A stretch of DNA of 64,000 nucleotides from Treponema sp. (GCA_009784975.1 WQXG01000001.1:62001-126000), one strand, 5' to 3'. Numbered from the stretch's first letter, positions 1-9,531 are shown. A program made the numbers and translations. Notes: generated from the letters alone by a model not told the origin.

Positions 1-1
1 A

Positions 2-85
2 ATGCCGGTAATATTATCAGTAGGAAGCAAAAAACATTTAAATGATTGTTTAAAAATACTAGAGTATAAAAAACAATTAAAATAA
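2..85 (+). CDS. possible 3' end of a gene entering from the left
   Basis: Frame 2 is open from the first bases to a TAA at 83-85, giving 27 codons (MPVILSVGSKK...EYKKQLK). An ATG sits at position 2 but no ribosome site can be seen because the window begins there. The lysine-rich, leucine-spaced tail could be the end of a receiver-like or other alpha-helical domain, but it is too short to assign. It may equally be chance open frame. Confidence 0.3.
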   Translation: MPVILSVGSKKHLNDCLKILEYKKQLK

Positions 86-219
86 CAGAGAGAACCTCTT
101 CCCCCGTTCGTGTCCGTTCGTGCGGTTTGTGGTAAAAAATTATTCCAAAAAACAGTAAATTTTTATACCCGGCAGCAATAAAAATGCTTATATTCTAAAT
201 ATAAACATAGGAGGAAACC

Positions 220-705
220 ATGAGATACTCAAATGAATTAATAAGCTGGTCTTCAAAATTTGCATGCGGTATAAATCTGATAGATGAGCAGCACAAAGGA
301 TTAGTGAAACTGGTTAACGAAATGTTTAACCATGTAACCGGAAACAATATACAGGAAAATAATTATTTTAACAGAGTCATTAAAGAAGCGGTAGATTATA
401 TAAAGGTGCATTTTGCAACAGAAGAAAAAATAATGCTTGCAACCAATTTTAATGGGTACGCAGAACATAAAAAGAAACATGATTGTTTTGTACTTGCCGT
501 AGTGGAAAATATACGCGATTACAGATACGGAAAACGGGTATCTTTATATTCTTTTACCAAGTTTCTTAAAGAATGGGTTTTAACGCATATAGCGGTAATG
601 GATAAACAGTATTTTGAATACTTAAGAATAATAGCATCCCGCAAGGCAAACGGGAAATTGAGCATTACTTCTGAAGATATAGCATCTGCGCATAAATACG
701 GTTAA
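220..705 (+). CDS. bacteriohemerythrin
   Basis: A 161-aa soluble protein of the bacteriohemerythrin family, which binds O2 at a non-haem di-iron centre and is used for oxygen storage, delivery or sensing. All seven expected iron ligands are visible in family order: H25 (in IDEQH), H64 and E68 (HFATEE), H83 and H87 (EHKKKH), H123 and D128 (HIAVMD). The usual length is about 135 aa; here a C-terminal tail of some 25 aa is added. A strong AGGAGG site lies 7 bases before the ATG. It is monocistronic and convergent with ccdA, with only 3 bases between the stops. An oxygen-handling role fits an anaerobe meeting O2 gradients; that role is inference. Confidence 0.93.
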   Translation: MRYSNELISWSSKFACGINLIDEQHKGLVKLVNEMFNHVTGNNIQENNYFNRVIKEAVDYIKVHFATEEKIMLATNFNGYAEHKKKHDCFVLAVVENIRDYRYGKRVSLYSFTKFLKEWVLTHIAVMDKQYFEYLRIIASRKANGKLSITSEDIASAHKYG

Positions 706-708
706 AGA

Positions 709-1479
709 TTATATATTGATAAGTTTCAGCCAATCGGCGAATAATCTGAAAGGGAGAGCTTTATCCGCCGCGCAGTCAATATATTGAAACTGCCAGCTTA
801 AAAGAGCGCTGTTAAGCATGGAAAAACGGTTTGTTAAAATAAGTACGCCGATAATGATGAGCACACAGCCGCTGATTTTTTTTATTAAGGGCAGTTTTTC
901 ACGAAACCATTTAGCCGGGACAAGGTAACGGTCAAAAAATAATGCCGCAAGGAGAAAGGGGAGCCCGAGCCCAAGAGAGTAAATTGCAAGATATAAAGCG
1001 GCAATTCCTGTTTTGCCGGTTTGACCTGCGAGAAATAATACACCGGCAAGAATAGGACCAATGCAGGGAGTCCATCCGGCGCCAAAAGCGGCTCCGGCAA
1101 GAAACGCGCCGATTAAACTGCGCGGTCTGGCAGTTTGGAGACGTTTTTCATAGTTAAGAATTGCAAGAAAATCAAAAATATAATTTATACCAAGAACTAT
1201 TATAATTATTCCTGCGATTATTTGAATATATTTTCCAGCTCCTCCCATCAGTAAAACAGTAGCAGAGATAATAATACTAAAGATAATGAAAACTACGGTA
1301 AACCCAAGAATAAAGAAGAGGGTAGTAACAACCAGAACAAAACGTTTTTTATCGGTATGTTCCAGGGATGGTATTCCTCCGCCAAGAATGCTGAGGTATG
1401 ACGGAATCAGCGGCAGTACGCATGGGGAAAAAAATGAGAGTAAACCGGCAGCAAAAACCAACAGTATAGAAGGAGCCAT
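709..1479 (-). CDS. ccdA: cytochrome c biogenesis / thiol-disulfide transporter CcdA
   Basis: CcdA/DsbD-transmembrane family protein of about 256 aa that carries electrons from cytoplasmic thioredoxin across the inner membrane to periplasmic thiol proteins. Two Cys-Pro motifs typical of the family are present, FFSPCVLPLIPS near the N terminus and GWTPCIGPILAG in the middle, within six hydrophobic segments. The ORF track starts at 1554 inside the upstream gene; the better start is ATG at 1479 (MAPSILLVFAAG), one base after the TAA of the HEAT gene, which suggests translational coupling. It is the last gene of the cyclase-HEAT-ccdA operon. No TlpA-like or cytochrome partner is in the window. 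Confidence 0.9.
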   Translation of the reverse strand: MAPSILLVFAAGLLSFFSPCVLPLIPSYLSILGGGIPSLEHTDKKRFVLVVTTLFFILGFTVVFIIFSIIISATVLLMGGAGKYIQIIAGIIIIVLGINYIFDFLAILNYEKRLQTARPRSLIGAFLAGAAFGAGWTPCIGPILAGVLFLAGQTGKTGIAALYLAIYSLGLGLPFLLAALFFDRYLVPAKWFREKLPLIKKISGCVLIIIGVLILTNRFSMLNSALLSWQFQYIDCAADKALPFRLFADWLKLINI

Positions 1480-1480
1480 T

Positions 1481-3997
1481 TTATTCCATTGAAAGTGAAT
1501 CCAGTCTTTCCAATGCCCAGTAGGTATATTTGCGAATACGGCTGTCCGGATCATCTTTTAATTTTTCCAGAATATCGCGGCTTGGAGAGGTACCCTTATC
1601 ATTTTTTAGTTTTTCCAGCGCTTTAACTACGCAAACACGCACTTCCTGATCCGGATCTTTTGCGGCAAGAACAAGTCCGCGGAAAGCAGGCAAAGTATCA
1701 AGAAGCGAAAGCAGCATGGCGGCTTCTCGTCTTATTTCTACATTTCTTTTGGAAAGCCTGCGTTTTGTTTCGTCAATATAACCTGTTTCTTCCAGTATTT
1801 TTACAAGATAGGGTTTAAAAGATGAAACATCGTCTTTTAAAATTTCCAGTATCTGCGGCTCGGCTTTTTTGCCCTGCGCTTTAAAAACCGGGATTAATTT
1901 TTCTCTAAGATGAGGTTCTGCATCTTTGAAGATTTCGATTAACTGGGTTATGTCGCGCCTTGTTGTTCTCATTGCAAGAGCTTTTTCCGCATGGATACGG
2001 AAATCTTCAAATGAATCCAGGACGCTTACCAGAATTGAAATACCTTCTGCGCCGGAAGCCTGACCCAATCCTGCGATAACACTTAGCCTAACAACATCGG
2101 TTTCGTTAGGGTTGGCTGTGATAGTTTTTAATATTTCCATTGCGGAGGCATTGCCGTGCTTTGCGATAACTTCTGCGGCGGCAAGACGCACCCTTTCCAC
2201 AGGATCGTGTAACATCGATGTTTCCTGATTAAGAAGTTTTATTTCTCCAAAACCCAAAAGCGCTTTTATGGCAGCAATTCTAACATCAGGATCTACGTCT
2301 TTTAAGGAAGACCTGATTTCCTTCATAAAGGAATCATTTTTAGTTATGGGAAGAATGGTAAATAAAGACGCGCGTATCCGCGCATCGGGAGTAGCGAGCA
2401 GTATTCTTGTTTTTTCTTCGAACATTTCCTGCGGATAATCTGCAATCAGGCGCGCAAACTCATCGGTTTCTTCTGTTGTTAATGTCGGCAGGCTTTCCAG
2501 TATTCTCATTAGACAGAACGGCAAATGCATCCGTCCGAGTATTTTTAAGGCAGAGATTCTTACGATATGGGGATTATCTGCGCGGCTGCCGTTTAGTATA
2601 TTAAATACTTTTGGTAAAATGACATCGGGACTGAAGGTTCCAAGAAGTTTTACAAGTTCTTCCCGCGCCGGAAACGCGGCGTTTTCCAGGTAGCGGAAAA
2701 GAATAGGAGCAAATATAGTTTCTGTTTTATTTGATATTTGCGGAAGAATAAGATTAAGGTAAACAGGATCTGTTTCCCTGCGGTACAATTCTTCTGTGAG
2801 AATTTCAAAAGCTTTATTGTTACCGTTGGCGATAACAGCTTCAAGAGTCTTTGTATAGATTTCTGCAGTTGATGGGTCTGGTTTTTTGCCGCCAAAAAAA
2901 GCGAAAACTTTTTTTTCCAGATAGCAAATATGCTCATAAGTGGTGCCGGTTGCGGCAAGAAGCCGCGCGGCAGAGAGGAGGGGAGCGCCGTCACCTGTGG
3001 GGTAATCTTTTAAAAAGCCGGAAACATTTACATCCAGCGCTTTTTTCAGGAGAGAGGTAGTGTGTTCCAGAGACGTAATATCATCCAGAGTGATTTTTGC
3101 AATTAGCGAGGCAAGCACGCCGCATTTTTCCAGAAATACCGCTGAAGGATAACAAAAAGCCTTGTCGCCGCTTTCCAGCGAAAGCATAGCAAAAGTTCTG
3201 TCTTCCTGGCAGTCAGGATCAAGCAGTTCCAGTACACGCACAGTTTCCTCTTCGTTTAAAGCCGCGTCTTTTGGACAGTAGCGATCCATATATTCTTTTG
3301 TAATGCGTTTGCGCGCTGTTTCGCGTACTTCATACACCGGGTCATGAATTAATTTATCCCACAGAATTACCCATGTTTTTTCCGAATCAAAAGATATGTT
3401 TTCTGTAAGTATTTTTCTTATAAGCGGATGCGGGTCATTGATGCCGTCTTCCATGCTTCTCTCTGTTAACGTTTCCCTGTCCAAAAGCAGAATTTTGTAT
3501 GCAAAATAACGGGCAAACCATTCGGGCTCTCCCGTTAATTCACGTAGCAGAGTACCGGCATCATCATTATTTTCCAGAAGGCATTTTCCGTAAGCAGAAT
3601 CAAATTCTTCGCCTCTGCATGTTTCTGCCAGCAGACGAATTACTTTTTCTTTGCCTTCGTTTAACATCCAGTTATTAAAAACTTTCTGCAGCTGAGGGTA
3701 GCGTCCTGCCGCAATGAATGCCTTAAAAAGATAAAAGCGCGGGCAGTATAAAAGTATACGCTTTAAATCTGACCTGCTGAGCTTGTTTGCCGGGTAATGT
3801 TTTTCGAATATATTTTTGGCTTCTGCTGTTTCAGCATCGTTTTTTGCGTTAATGATTCTGCGCAGACGAAACATGAAAATTCTGGTATGTATCAGCCAGT
3901 TTAAAAAAAGCGCTATAAGAAGCAGTAATCCGGCAGCCGCGATATAAGCCCAAACCGGAACATCAAATCCCAGCAGCGAATTTATAAAATTAATCAT
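1481..3997 (-). CDS. membrane-anchored HEAT-repeat protein
   Basis: An 838-aa protein with one N-terminal transmembrane helix (about residues 15-35, VPVWAYIAAAGLLLLIALF) followed by a very long helical solenoid. HEAT/PBS-lyase-like repeats can be seen, for example DPDVRIAAIKALLGFGE, DPVERVRLAAAEVIAKHG and DPDQEVRVCVVKALEKL. Such repeats are protein-docking surfaces; no enzymatic motif was found. It lies 15 bases downstream of the cyclase stop and its own stop abuts the ccdA start, so all three genes are probably co-transcribed. The function is unknown; a cytoplasmic scaffold is the plain reading. Confidence 0.8.
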   Translation of the reverse strand: MINFINSLLGFDVPVWAYIAAAGLLLLIALFLNWLIHTRIFMFRLRRIINAKNDAETAEAKNIFEKHYPANKLSRSDLKRILLYCPRFYLFKAFIAAGRYPQLQKVFNNWMLNEGKEKVIRLLAETCRGEEFDSAYGKCLLENNDDAGTLLRELTGEPEWFARYFAYKILLLDRETLTERSMEDGINDPHPLIRKILTENISFDSEKTWVILWDKLIHDPVYEVRETARKRITKEYMDRYCPKDAALNEEETVRVLELLDPDCQEDRTFAMLSLESGDKAFCYPSAVFLEKCGVLASLIAKITLDDITSLEHTTSLLKKALDVNVSGFLKDYPTGDGAPLLSAARLLAATGTTYEHICYLEKKVFAFFGGKKPDPSTAEIYTKTLEAVIANGNNKAFEILTEELYRRETDPVYLNLILPQISNKTETIFAPILFRYLENAAFPAREELVKLLGTFSPDVILPKVFNILNGSRADNPHIVRISALKILGRMHLPFCLMRILESLPTLTTEETDEFARLIADYPQEMFEEKTRILLATPDARIRASLFTILPITKNDSFMKEIRSSLKDVDPDVRIAAIKALLGFGEIKLLNQETSMLHDPVERVRLAAAEVIAKHGNASAMEILKTITANPNETDVVRLSVIAGLGQASGAEGISILVSVLDSFEDFRIHAEKALAMRTTRRDITQLIEIFKDAEPHLREKLIPVFKAQGKKAEPQILEILKDDVSSFKPYLVKILEETGYIDETKRRLSKRNVEIRREAAMLLSLLDTLPAFRGLVLAAKDPDQEVRVCVVKALEKLKNDKGTSPSRDILEKLKDDPDSRIRKYTYWALERLDSLSME

Positions 3998-4012
3998 TGT
4001 ACACCTCTCTTT

Positions 4013-5641
4013 TTATTTTGTTCCAATTACATTATATATTTTTATGGCTTTTTCCTTGCCTTTCACCTTGACTGCAGGTCTTTCTTCGAAACGGAAAAGA
4101 TCTCCCAGCTGATTCCGCGTTGACTGGGAAATAATAACTTCGTCCGGTCCTGCAACGCCTTCAAGCCGGGCTGCAAGATTGACTGTGTCGCCGATAACCG
4201 AATAATCCATTCGCTGCATGCTGCCAAGATTTCCGGCAACAAGCGGACCTGTATTGATTCCTATTCCTACGCGCAAGCGTGATGCGACATTGCGGAAAAA
4301 CTTTCTTTTTGTAGACCTTACCATTTCCTGAATGGCAAGAGCGCAGTTAACAGCGTTAAAAGCATCGTCTTTTTCCGGCAGCATGGGAACGCCCCATACA
4401 GCCATTATGCAGTCGCCTATAAATTTGTCAATGTAGCCTTTGTATTTCATTACATTTTCTACGGCTTCGCTGAAGTATTCGTTCAGGATTTCTACAATTG
4501 CTTCCGGTTCACGGCTTTCCGAAAAACTTGTATAGCCGCGTATATCGGCAAAAAACACGGTAGCGTCTCTTTTGTCTCCTCCAAGCTTTACTTTATCGGG
4601 AGTCGCAATGAGGTTTTCTATTACATCACTGGACATATAACGGCAGAACATATCCTTGATTATTCGCCTTTCTTCTGTTACCGCCTGCACGGTGTTTTTT
4701 AATTCTTTTTCGCGGGTCTGGTTTGTAAAAAGAAGAGTAAGCCCCTCTTTTTTGCCGCGCGGCGATTTAAGAGGAGAAACATTCAGGGAATAATCCAGTT
4801 CTTTTTCCCCCTTGCGGTAGATGCCTTCCAGCCCAAGTATTTCATTTCCTTCTTCCAGGCTATTGGAAATATTTTTTAAAGTGTTGGAAGAAAGCGCTCC
4901 TTTAAAAATATTTTCCAGGCTGCGTCCAAGATCGTCTTCTTTTAATCCCATGGCGTGCGCTGCAGGTTCGTTAAAATAGTAAATTAATCCTTGAGCGTCT
5001 GTCGTTACTACCATGTTTGTCATGGAGTTAAAGACATTTTCCTGATACCGTTCAAGCGAGTCGATTTTTTTGGAAGATTCCCGCGTTTCATCAAAGAGGC
5101 GGGAAGTTTGCATGGCTCCGGCTGCAAGTTTTGTATAACATTCCATAAAGTGAAAACGGTGGCGGTTAAAAAAACATTGCTTTTTGGATCCGGCAAATAA
5201 AACGCCGATTTCGCGGGGCGGGCTTACGATCGGAAGAGCCATTCCGCTCTTCATTTCCTGATTGATAAGGATTTCCTGTAAAAACCTGGTCATCGCCGCC
5301 TGCGAACGGTCAGGGGAGGTTATTGTCTTATTGTTAAAGATTAAGGCTTCCTGACATTCGCGCATAAAAAGGACAAGCTCGCTTGAGCCGGAGATTATTT
5401 CCGGGACGGGATACCTTCCCCTTTTAAACATCAATTTAAGGTCGCTTTTACGTTCCTGCGGGTTTTGCAGGATATAAAATGCGCAAAGATCCGATCTTGA
5501 AATATCCTGAGCCTGCTCCACAAAAGTATTAACAAGGTCTTTAAAGTTTTTCTCCCGCGCCAATAATGCTCCGGCACGCACCAAATCCTGGTCTGTCGGC
5601 AGGGAGGAATTTTCTGCAGGAGTATTTATAGGAGATTTCAT
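4013..5641 (-). CDS. class III adenylate/guanylate cyclase with GAF and PAS domains
   Basis: A 542-aa soluble signalling enzyme predicted to make cAMP (possibly cGMP). A GAF-like region spans about residues 20-190, a PAS domain about 205-310 (MVVTTDAQGLIYYFNEPAAH), a short coiled linker follows, and the class III catalytic domain runs from about 350 to the end. The two metal-binding aspartates are D366 (FFADIRGY) and D410 (KFIGDCIMAVWG), and the transition-state Asn/Arg are in NLAARLE. The K before FIGD is the residue usually linked to ATP selection, so adenylate cyclase is favoured. There is no Shine-Dalgarno; a -10 TATAAT lies 10 bases before the ATG. Confidence 0.9.
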   Translation of the reverse strand: MKSPINTPAENSSLPTDQDLVRAGALLAREKNFKDLVNTFVEQAQDISRSDLCAFYILQNPQERKSDLKLMFKRGRYPVPEIISGSSELVLFMRECQEALIFNNKTITSPDRSQAAMTRFLQEILINQEMKSGMALPIVSPPREIGVLFAGSKKQCFFNRHRFHFMECYTKLAAGAMQTSRLFDETRESSKKIDSLERYQENVFNSMTNMVVTTDAQGLIYYFNEPAAHAMGLKEDDLGRSLENIFKGALSSNTLKNISNSLEEGNEILGLEGIYRKGEKELDYSLNVSPLKSPRGKKEGLTLLFTNQTREKELKNTVQAVTEERRIIKDMFCRYMSSDVIENLIATPDKVKLGGDKRDATVFFADIRGYTSFSESREPEAIVEILNEYFSEAVENVMKYKGYIDKFIGDCIMAVWGVPMLPEKDDAFNAVNCALAIQEMVRSTKRKFFRNVASRLRVGIGINTGPLVAGNLGSMQRMDYSVIGDTVNLAARLEGVAGPDEVIISQSTRNQLGDLFRFEERPAVKVKGKEKAIKIYNVIGTK

Positions 5642-5651
5642 ATTGGATATT

Positions 5652-5680
5652 ATTATAACATTATTTCTTATGATTGACCA
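5652..5680 (-). promoter_or_regulatory. sigma70-type promoter of the cyclase operon
   Basis: Reading the minus strand, TGGTCA, a 17-bp spacer and TATAAT are followed after 10 bases by the ATG at 5641. There is no Shine-Dalgarno in between, so the transcript would have only a few untranslated bases. Confidence 0.55.
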
Positions 5681-5697
5681 GCATTTGTTTTTAAATT

Positions 5698-5738
5698 AAA
5701 ACCGCAGAGGCACGGAGGACCGTATTCTCTGCGGTTTT
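5698..5738. terminator. hairpin terminator with perfect 12-bp arms
   Basis: AAAACCGCAGAG at 5698-5709 is exactly repeated in inverted form at 5727-5738, and the loop holds a further small ACGG/CCGT stem. T runs flank both sides, so it could work in both directions. It lies after the stop of the small secreted protein (minus strand) and before the cyclase promoter. The motif resembles widespread extragenic repeats, so a repeat-element origin is possible. Confidence 0.6.
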
Positions 5739-5771
5739 TGTCTCGAACGGCATATGCCTAGCGGCAGATGC

Positions 5772-6239
5772 CTAGCGGCATTTACACTTGCTCTGCTTGT
5801 TCCTTGGGCTATGATGATTCAAATTACGTCTCTGTCCCTGATTACCCCTTGAACTAAGCTCCTGCCTTTGCCGGCGATCCAGCGTGTTGTTTCCAAAAGC
5901 AGGCGTTCTGCTGCTGTTTGCCGGAAAATCGTATGTCCGCCCTTCAATTGTCACTTTTACCGGCTGGATAAAGTTTCTGAATCGGGTTCCCTCTACAGAA
6001 ACATTTGCTCCTTCGCGCAGTCCGTTAATAAATCCGATAAAGCGATTCAGCATGGGAACATAGTGAACATTATCGCCTTCACCCTGAATGGCGACAATAC
6101 CTCTTTCCAGTTTTAAGGTACCGCTTACTGTTACATTATTGTTTTCCCGCTGACGATTACCCTGATTGCTCCTGTTTTGGGCAAAAACACTGCCTGTGAG
6201 TATTGCTGCAATAAGCAAAAATAACACTAATTTTTTCAC
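5772..6239 (-). CDS. small secreted basic protein of unknown function
   Basis: A 155-aa protein with a classic signal peptide (MKKLVLFLLIAAILTGSVFA, cleavage after VFA), a middle part with regularly spaced V/I/G residues that suggests a small beta-barrel, and a low-complexity, Arg/Asn/Gln-rich tail ending in a cysteine pair (CKCR). The start is GTG with a strong GGAGG site. The last codons overlap a short direct repeat (tgcctagcggca, twice), so the original C terminus may have been changed. I do not recognise the family. It is likely periplasmic. Confidence 0.65.
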   Translation of the reverse strand: MKKLVLFLLIAAILTGSVFAQNRSNQGNRQRENNNVTVSGTLKLERGIVAIQGEGDNVHYVPMLNRFIGFINGLREGANVSVEGTRFRNFIQPVKVTIEGRTYDFPANSSRTPAFGNNTLDRRQRQELSSRGNQGQRRNLNHHSPRNKQSKCKCR

Positions 6240-6326
6240 AACCTAACCTCCAAAAATTGTAATGCAATTTAACAATTGCTTATACCAATATAACCAAAGA
6301 CAGATAATTGTGTTACACTTAATCAA

Positions 6327-6833
6327 ATGAAAAAATACCATATTTATAAAGGCAAATTTTGTAACCTTTTCATTGCAGAGGACAACGGTGCTATCTGCGA
6401 CTTAAAGTCGATCGGCGTTTTCTCCATTAAAAGCAAAATGAAAAACAAGCAGGATTTTGAGCTTGCCGAAACTCCTTTAATTAAGAAAGCGGCTGAACAG
6501 CTGGAAGAATATTTTAACGGAAAGCGAAAGGTTTTTGATCTTCCGCTTGTTTTGCAGGGGACGGATTTTCAGGTGAAAATATGGAAAGCGCTTCAAAGGA
6601 TACCTTACGGTGAAACCCGCAGTTACGGAGAAATTGCCGCAATGACAGGTAATCCAAAAGCAAGCCGCGCTGTCGGAATGGCAAATAACCGCAATCCAAT
6701 AGCAATTATCGTTCCGTGTCACAGGGTAATAGGCAGCAATGGTAAATTAATCGGCTATGCCGGAGGGCTGGAATTAAAGCAGCAGCTTCTGGATTTGGAA
6801 AGTTCTAACCGTGCTGGGCAGAAAGCGAAATAA
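6327..6833 (+). CDS. ogt: methylated-DNA--protein-cysteine methyltransferase
   Basis: A 168-aa suicide DNA-repair protein that removes alkyl groups from O6-alkylguanine onto its own cysteine. The active-site motif IIVPCHRVIG (C131) is intact, with the Arg finger in SRAVGMANN and the helix-turn-helix core (YGETRSYGEIAAM) before it. The length is typical for Ogt/AdaB without the Ada regulatory part. It has no Shine-Dalgarno; a TACACT box 7 bases before the ATG may be the -10, but no good -35 is visible. Its 3' end overlaps the convergent gene at 6805 by 29 bases. Confidence 0.93.
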   Translation: MKKYHIYKGKFCNLFIAEDNGAICDLKSIGVFSIKSKMKNKQDFELAETPLIKKAAEQLEEYFNGKRKVFDLPLVLQGTDFQVKIWKALQRIPYGETRSYGEIAAMTGNPKASRAVGMANNRNPIAIIVPCHRVIGSNGKLIGYAGGLELKQQLLDLESSNRAGQKAK

Positions 6834-8592
6834 GCGAGACAAACAGCAGCAAGGCAATAGTAACAATAAATATAATTAGTGCAGGTAAAAAACCAAAACT
6901 TAGAATTAACCATATACCCAAAGTATTAAAAACTGCCCTGTACAGGAAAACAAAGCCATGAAAAATAATTGGCAGGATGGGCAGCAGTAATATAAAAAGA
7001 TAACGTGGCTTTGTTTTTGCCCGGTAACGCCATGCAACAATTATTACAAAAACAGCCATTGGAAGGAAAAACAGCGCGGCTCCCAGACGATTTAAAATTT
7101 CTGCCTGAAAAATCTGAGAAATATATCCTGCAGTTTCCAGTTTTCTGGAAGCGTTTAAAAGTTCATTAACCTGAAGATTGGGTAATCCGCGCCTTACATG
7201 AGAGATAAGCAGAAAATCTTCATAACTAATATCCAGCAGTATTCCGCCTGCATTTTCCCTTCCTGTCAGCCATTCGCCCCTAACTCCTTTTTCCTCGTTA
7301 TTGCGATCCAGCGCATGGGTCAGAATAAGCAGCTGATGTTTTTCGTTTACTGTAAAGGGAATAATTTTTGCGTAATTTGCCCTTATGTTTTCATTCAGCC
7401 TGTTAAGCGCATCGAATCTCATAAACTCGAGACCCATGCCATAGGCAACATCTTCAGATGCTGTAAGTGTGGAAAAACGCATTACTGTTCTTCCGTTTCC
7501 GGCGGGCAGGGAGAACAATGCGCCGTTAATTATTTCTCCGAGTGTTAAATCAATCTCATCAATAAAAAACGCGGTTTTAATGGCGCCCTGTTCGCTTGCT
7601 GCAAGAAATTTTGTTACATCGGGATCATCGGGAGTAAGGGTGATTAATTCCTGAAAAATGTAAAATGCTTCTATCCATTTTTGCGCATTCATTGCCTGAT
7701 ACCCGGCAATTTTCATGTTGTGAAGTTCATGGAGCCGCTCTTCTCTGCGGTTCGGCGCCTGGGATGCAATCATGTTCCAGGATTCGCTTGCCAGTCTTGC
7801 GGCACCGGCTTGCTGCGCGCTGCCTTCCGGAGCAAGTCTTGCTCCAAGGTTTGCCAGCCAGTGAGCTTCATAATAGCGTTTGTCATTAAAAGCAATTCTG
7901 CTCATGGTAATAGCTTCGGTAGCGTCTATTTCCTGATCTTCAGATAACGCAAATCCTGTTTGTATATACTGGGGCTGCGAATGCCGTCCGCTTCTTAGTA
8001 ATGCAGCTCTTGCGCGCGCCCTTTCTTCGGTTTCTTCGAAATACCGTTCTTCAAGATTTATGGCAATTTTATCTTTGGCATCGGCTAAATCCTTGTTGTT
8101 GTGCCAAATGCGATCGCAAATTTTTAAAAATTGGGCGGCATCCTGCCATTCTCCCGCATCTATTTTTTCATAAACATTTTTTCTTGCAAGCTGATACAAT
8201 TCGCCGCTGAACCTGTAATTCTCTTCCTGATTTTTTACCATAGGCATAGCAAAGAAGAAAATTATTCCGTAAACAACCGCGGCGCAAATTGCGGTTATTA
8301 CAGAAACCATCAATCGTTTAAAAAATACTTCCGAAAAACTTTGATAGTTTTCTTCAAACGCAGCAAGTCCAAAAGGGATAACCAGCGCAGAAAAAGCAAG
8401 AGCAGGAAACAGATTAAAAACTTCCAATACACCCTGTATTAAACGCCAGCTGCGGGAATAGATTAATAAAGGCGCTTCGGTTCCCGGAAAAATAAAACGG
8501 AAAATCATTATTAAAAGCGAGGATACAAGCACATAAATAATAAATATAAACTGCGGGGAGCGCAGTTTTTCCAGGTTAATTGTCATCGTCAA
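6805..8592 (-). CDS. large membrane protein of unknown function
   Basis: A 595-aa protein with two or three N-terminal membrane helices (about residues 15-110), a hydrophilic middle of roughly 350 residues containing TPR-like helices (for example FNDKRYYEAHWLANLGARLAP), and three C-terminal membrane helices (about 495-590). No catalytic motif is seen. It overlaps the upstream gene at 8576 by 17 bases and must be co-expressed with it. I do not recognise the family. Confidence 0.75.
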   Translation of the reverse strand: MTMTINLEKLRSPQFIFIIYVLVSSLLIMIFRFIFPGTEAPLLIYSRSWRLIQGVLEVFNLFPALAFSALVIPFGLAAFEENYQSFSEVFFKRLMVSVITAICAAVVYGIIFFFAMPMVKNQEENYRFSGELYQLARKNVYEKIDAGEWQDAAQFLKICDRIWHNNKDLADAKDKIAINLEERYFEETEERARARAALLRSGRHSQPQYIQTGFALSEDQEIDATEAITMSRIAFNDKRYYEAHWLANLGARLAPEGSAQQAGAARLASESWNMIASQAPNRREERLHELHNMKIAGYQAMNAQKWIEAFYIFQELITLTPDDPDVTKFLAASEQGAIKTAFFIDEIDLTLGEIINGALFSLPAGNGRTVMRFSTLTASEDVAYGMGLEFMRFDALNRLNENIRANYAKIIPFTVNEKHQLLILTHALDRNNEEKGVRGEWLTGRENAGGILLDISYEDFLLISHVRRGLPNLQVNELLNASRKLETAGYISQIFQAEILNRLGAALFFLPMAVFVIIVAWRYRAKTKPRYLFILLLPILPIIFHGFVFLYRAVFNTLGIWLILSFGFLPALIIFIVTIALLLFVSLISLSAQHG

Positions 8593-9475
8593 CCCGCCTT
8601 TTTACTGCATAAACCAAAAATGAATAAAGATGAATCAGCAATCCGACACCTGTGAAGAATATCGGGATGGCAAGATCAATCTGCAGCTTGTTGTCCAGGA
8701 AAGAACCGATTATTTCCTGCATCTCCGGAGTGTTAAAAAATGTTACAAGCGCAAGAATACCGCGGAAAGCAAGAGTTGCAAGAAAAAGATTGGCAAGAGG
8801 CCAGACGCTGAATTTTATTGCAAAGCCCAGGGAGCATAACAGGAAGATTATGGAACCTGAATAAATTAAATACGGAAAAAAACCTTCTGCGAATTTACGC
8901 TGGAACATCTGCGCATTAATTCTGATATCTACTGCAACGCTTTCCAAAAACCATGGGGTATCATCTCCAAAGGGAACCGGCGGAAGCATTGTGCGCCCAC
9001 GGTCAGACGCTGCAGATTCATGAAAAACCAGCGGCTGATTCGGGATTGCCATTACCCTGGGCCCAAGCGGGTCTGCCGTTCCTTCCAGGAGGACAACCGA
9101 AGAAAGGATCAACCCTTTTTCTCCAAGCTGGACTCCGCTAACCTGTGCAGGCGGTACAGATTTCCATTGTTCCAAAGCAAAGGAAATGCCGAAACAAAAT
9201 GCAAACGACAGCCCCATTACAAAAATTATCGATATTAACGGAAAATATCTTTTTCTTACTATATAATTTAATGTTATAAGTATTGATGAAAACAGCGTCA
9301 GCGACATTGCCCAATGGGCGGCGGCTATTATCAATGTAAGAGTAGTTTCCGGTTTTGCAGGCAGAATTTTTGCCCACTCAACCCGTAAAGTCAGAAACTT
9401 TAAACTCGTTACTGCCGCGAAAATGATGATAAAAGTTAGGCTAAAAAAAAGCACTAGCTTGACTAAATTCCTCAC
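8576..9475 (-). CDS. membrane protein of unknown function, partner of the downstream gene
   Basis: A 299-aa protein with about six hydrophobic segments: one at the very N terminus, two around residues 45-110, and three between about 195 and 290. A periplasmic or cytoplasmic loop of about 80 residues lies between them. It begins with GTG and has no Shine-Dalgarno; a GATAAT box is 8 bases upstream. The 17-base overlap with the 595-aa gene indicates a two-gene operon. The family was not recognised. Confidence 0.72.
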   Translation of the reverse strand: MRNLVKLVLFFSLTFIIIFAAVTSLKFLTLRVEWAKILPAKPETTLTLIIAAAHWAMSLTLFSSILITLNYIVRKRYFPLISIIFVMGLSFAFCFGISFALEQWKSVPPAQVSGVQLGEKGLILSSVVLLEGTADPLGPRVMAIPNQPLVFHESAASDRGRTMLPPVPFGDDTPWFLESVAVDIRINAQMFQRKFAEGFFPYLIYSGSIIFLLCSLGFAIKFSVWPLANLFLATLAFRGILALVTFFNTPEMQEIIGSFLDNKLQIDLAIPIFFTGVGLLIHLYSFLVYAVKRRVDDDN

Positions 9476-9531
9476 AATTAAAGATTATCATGTCACGAAC
9501 TCCAGTGCAAGTGCCTCCCCACAGGAACATG

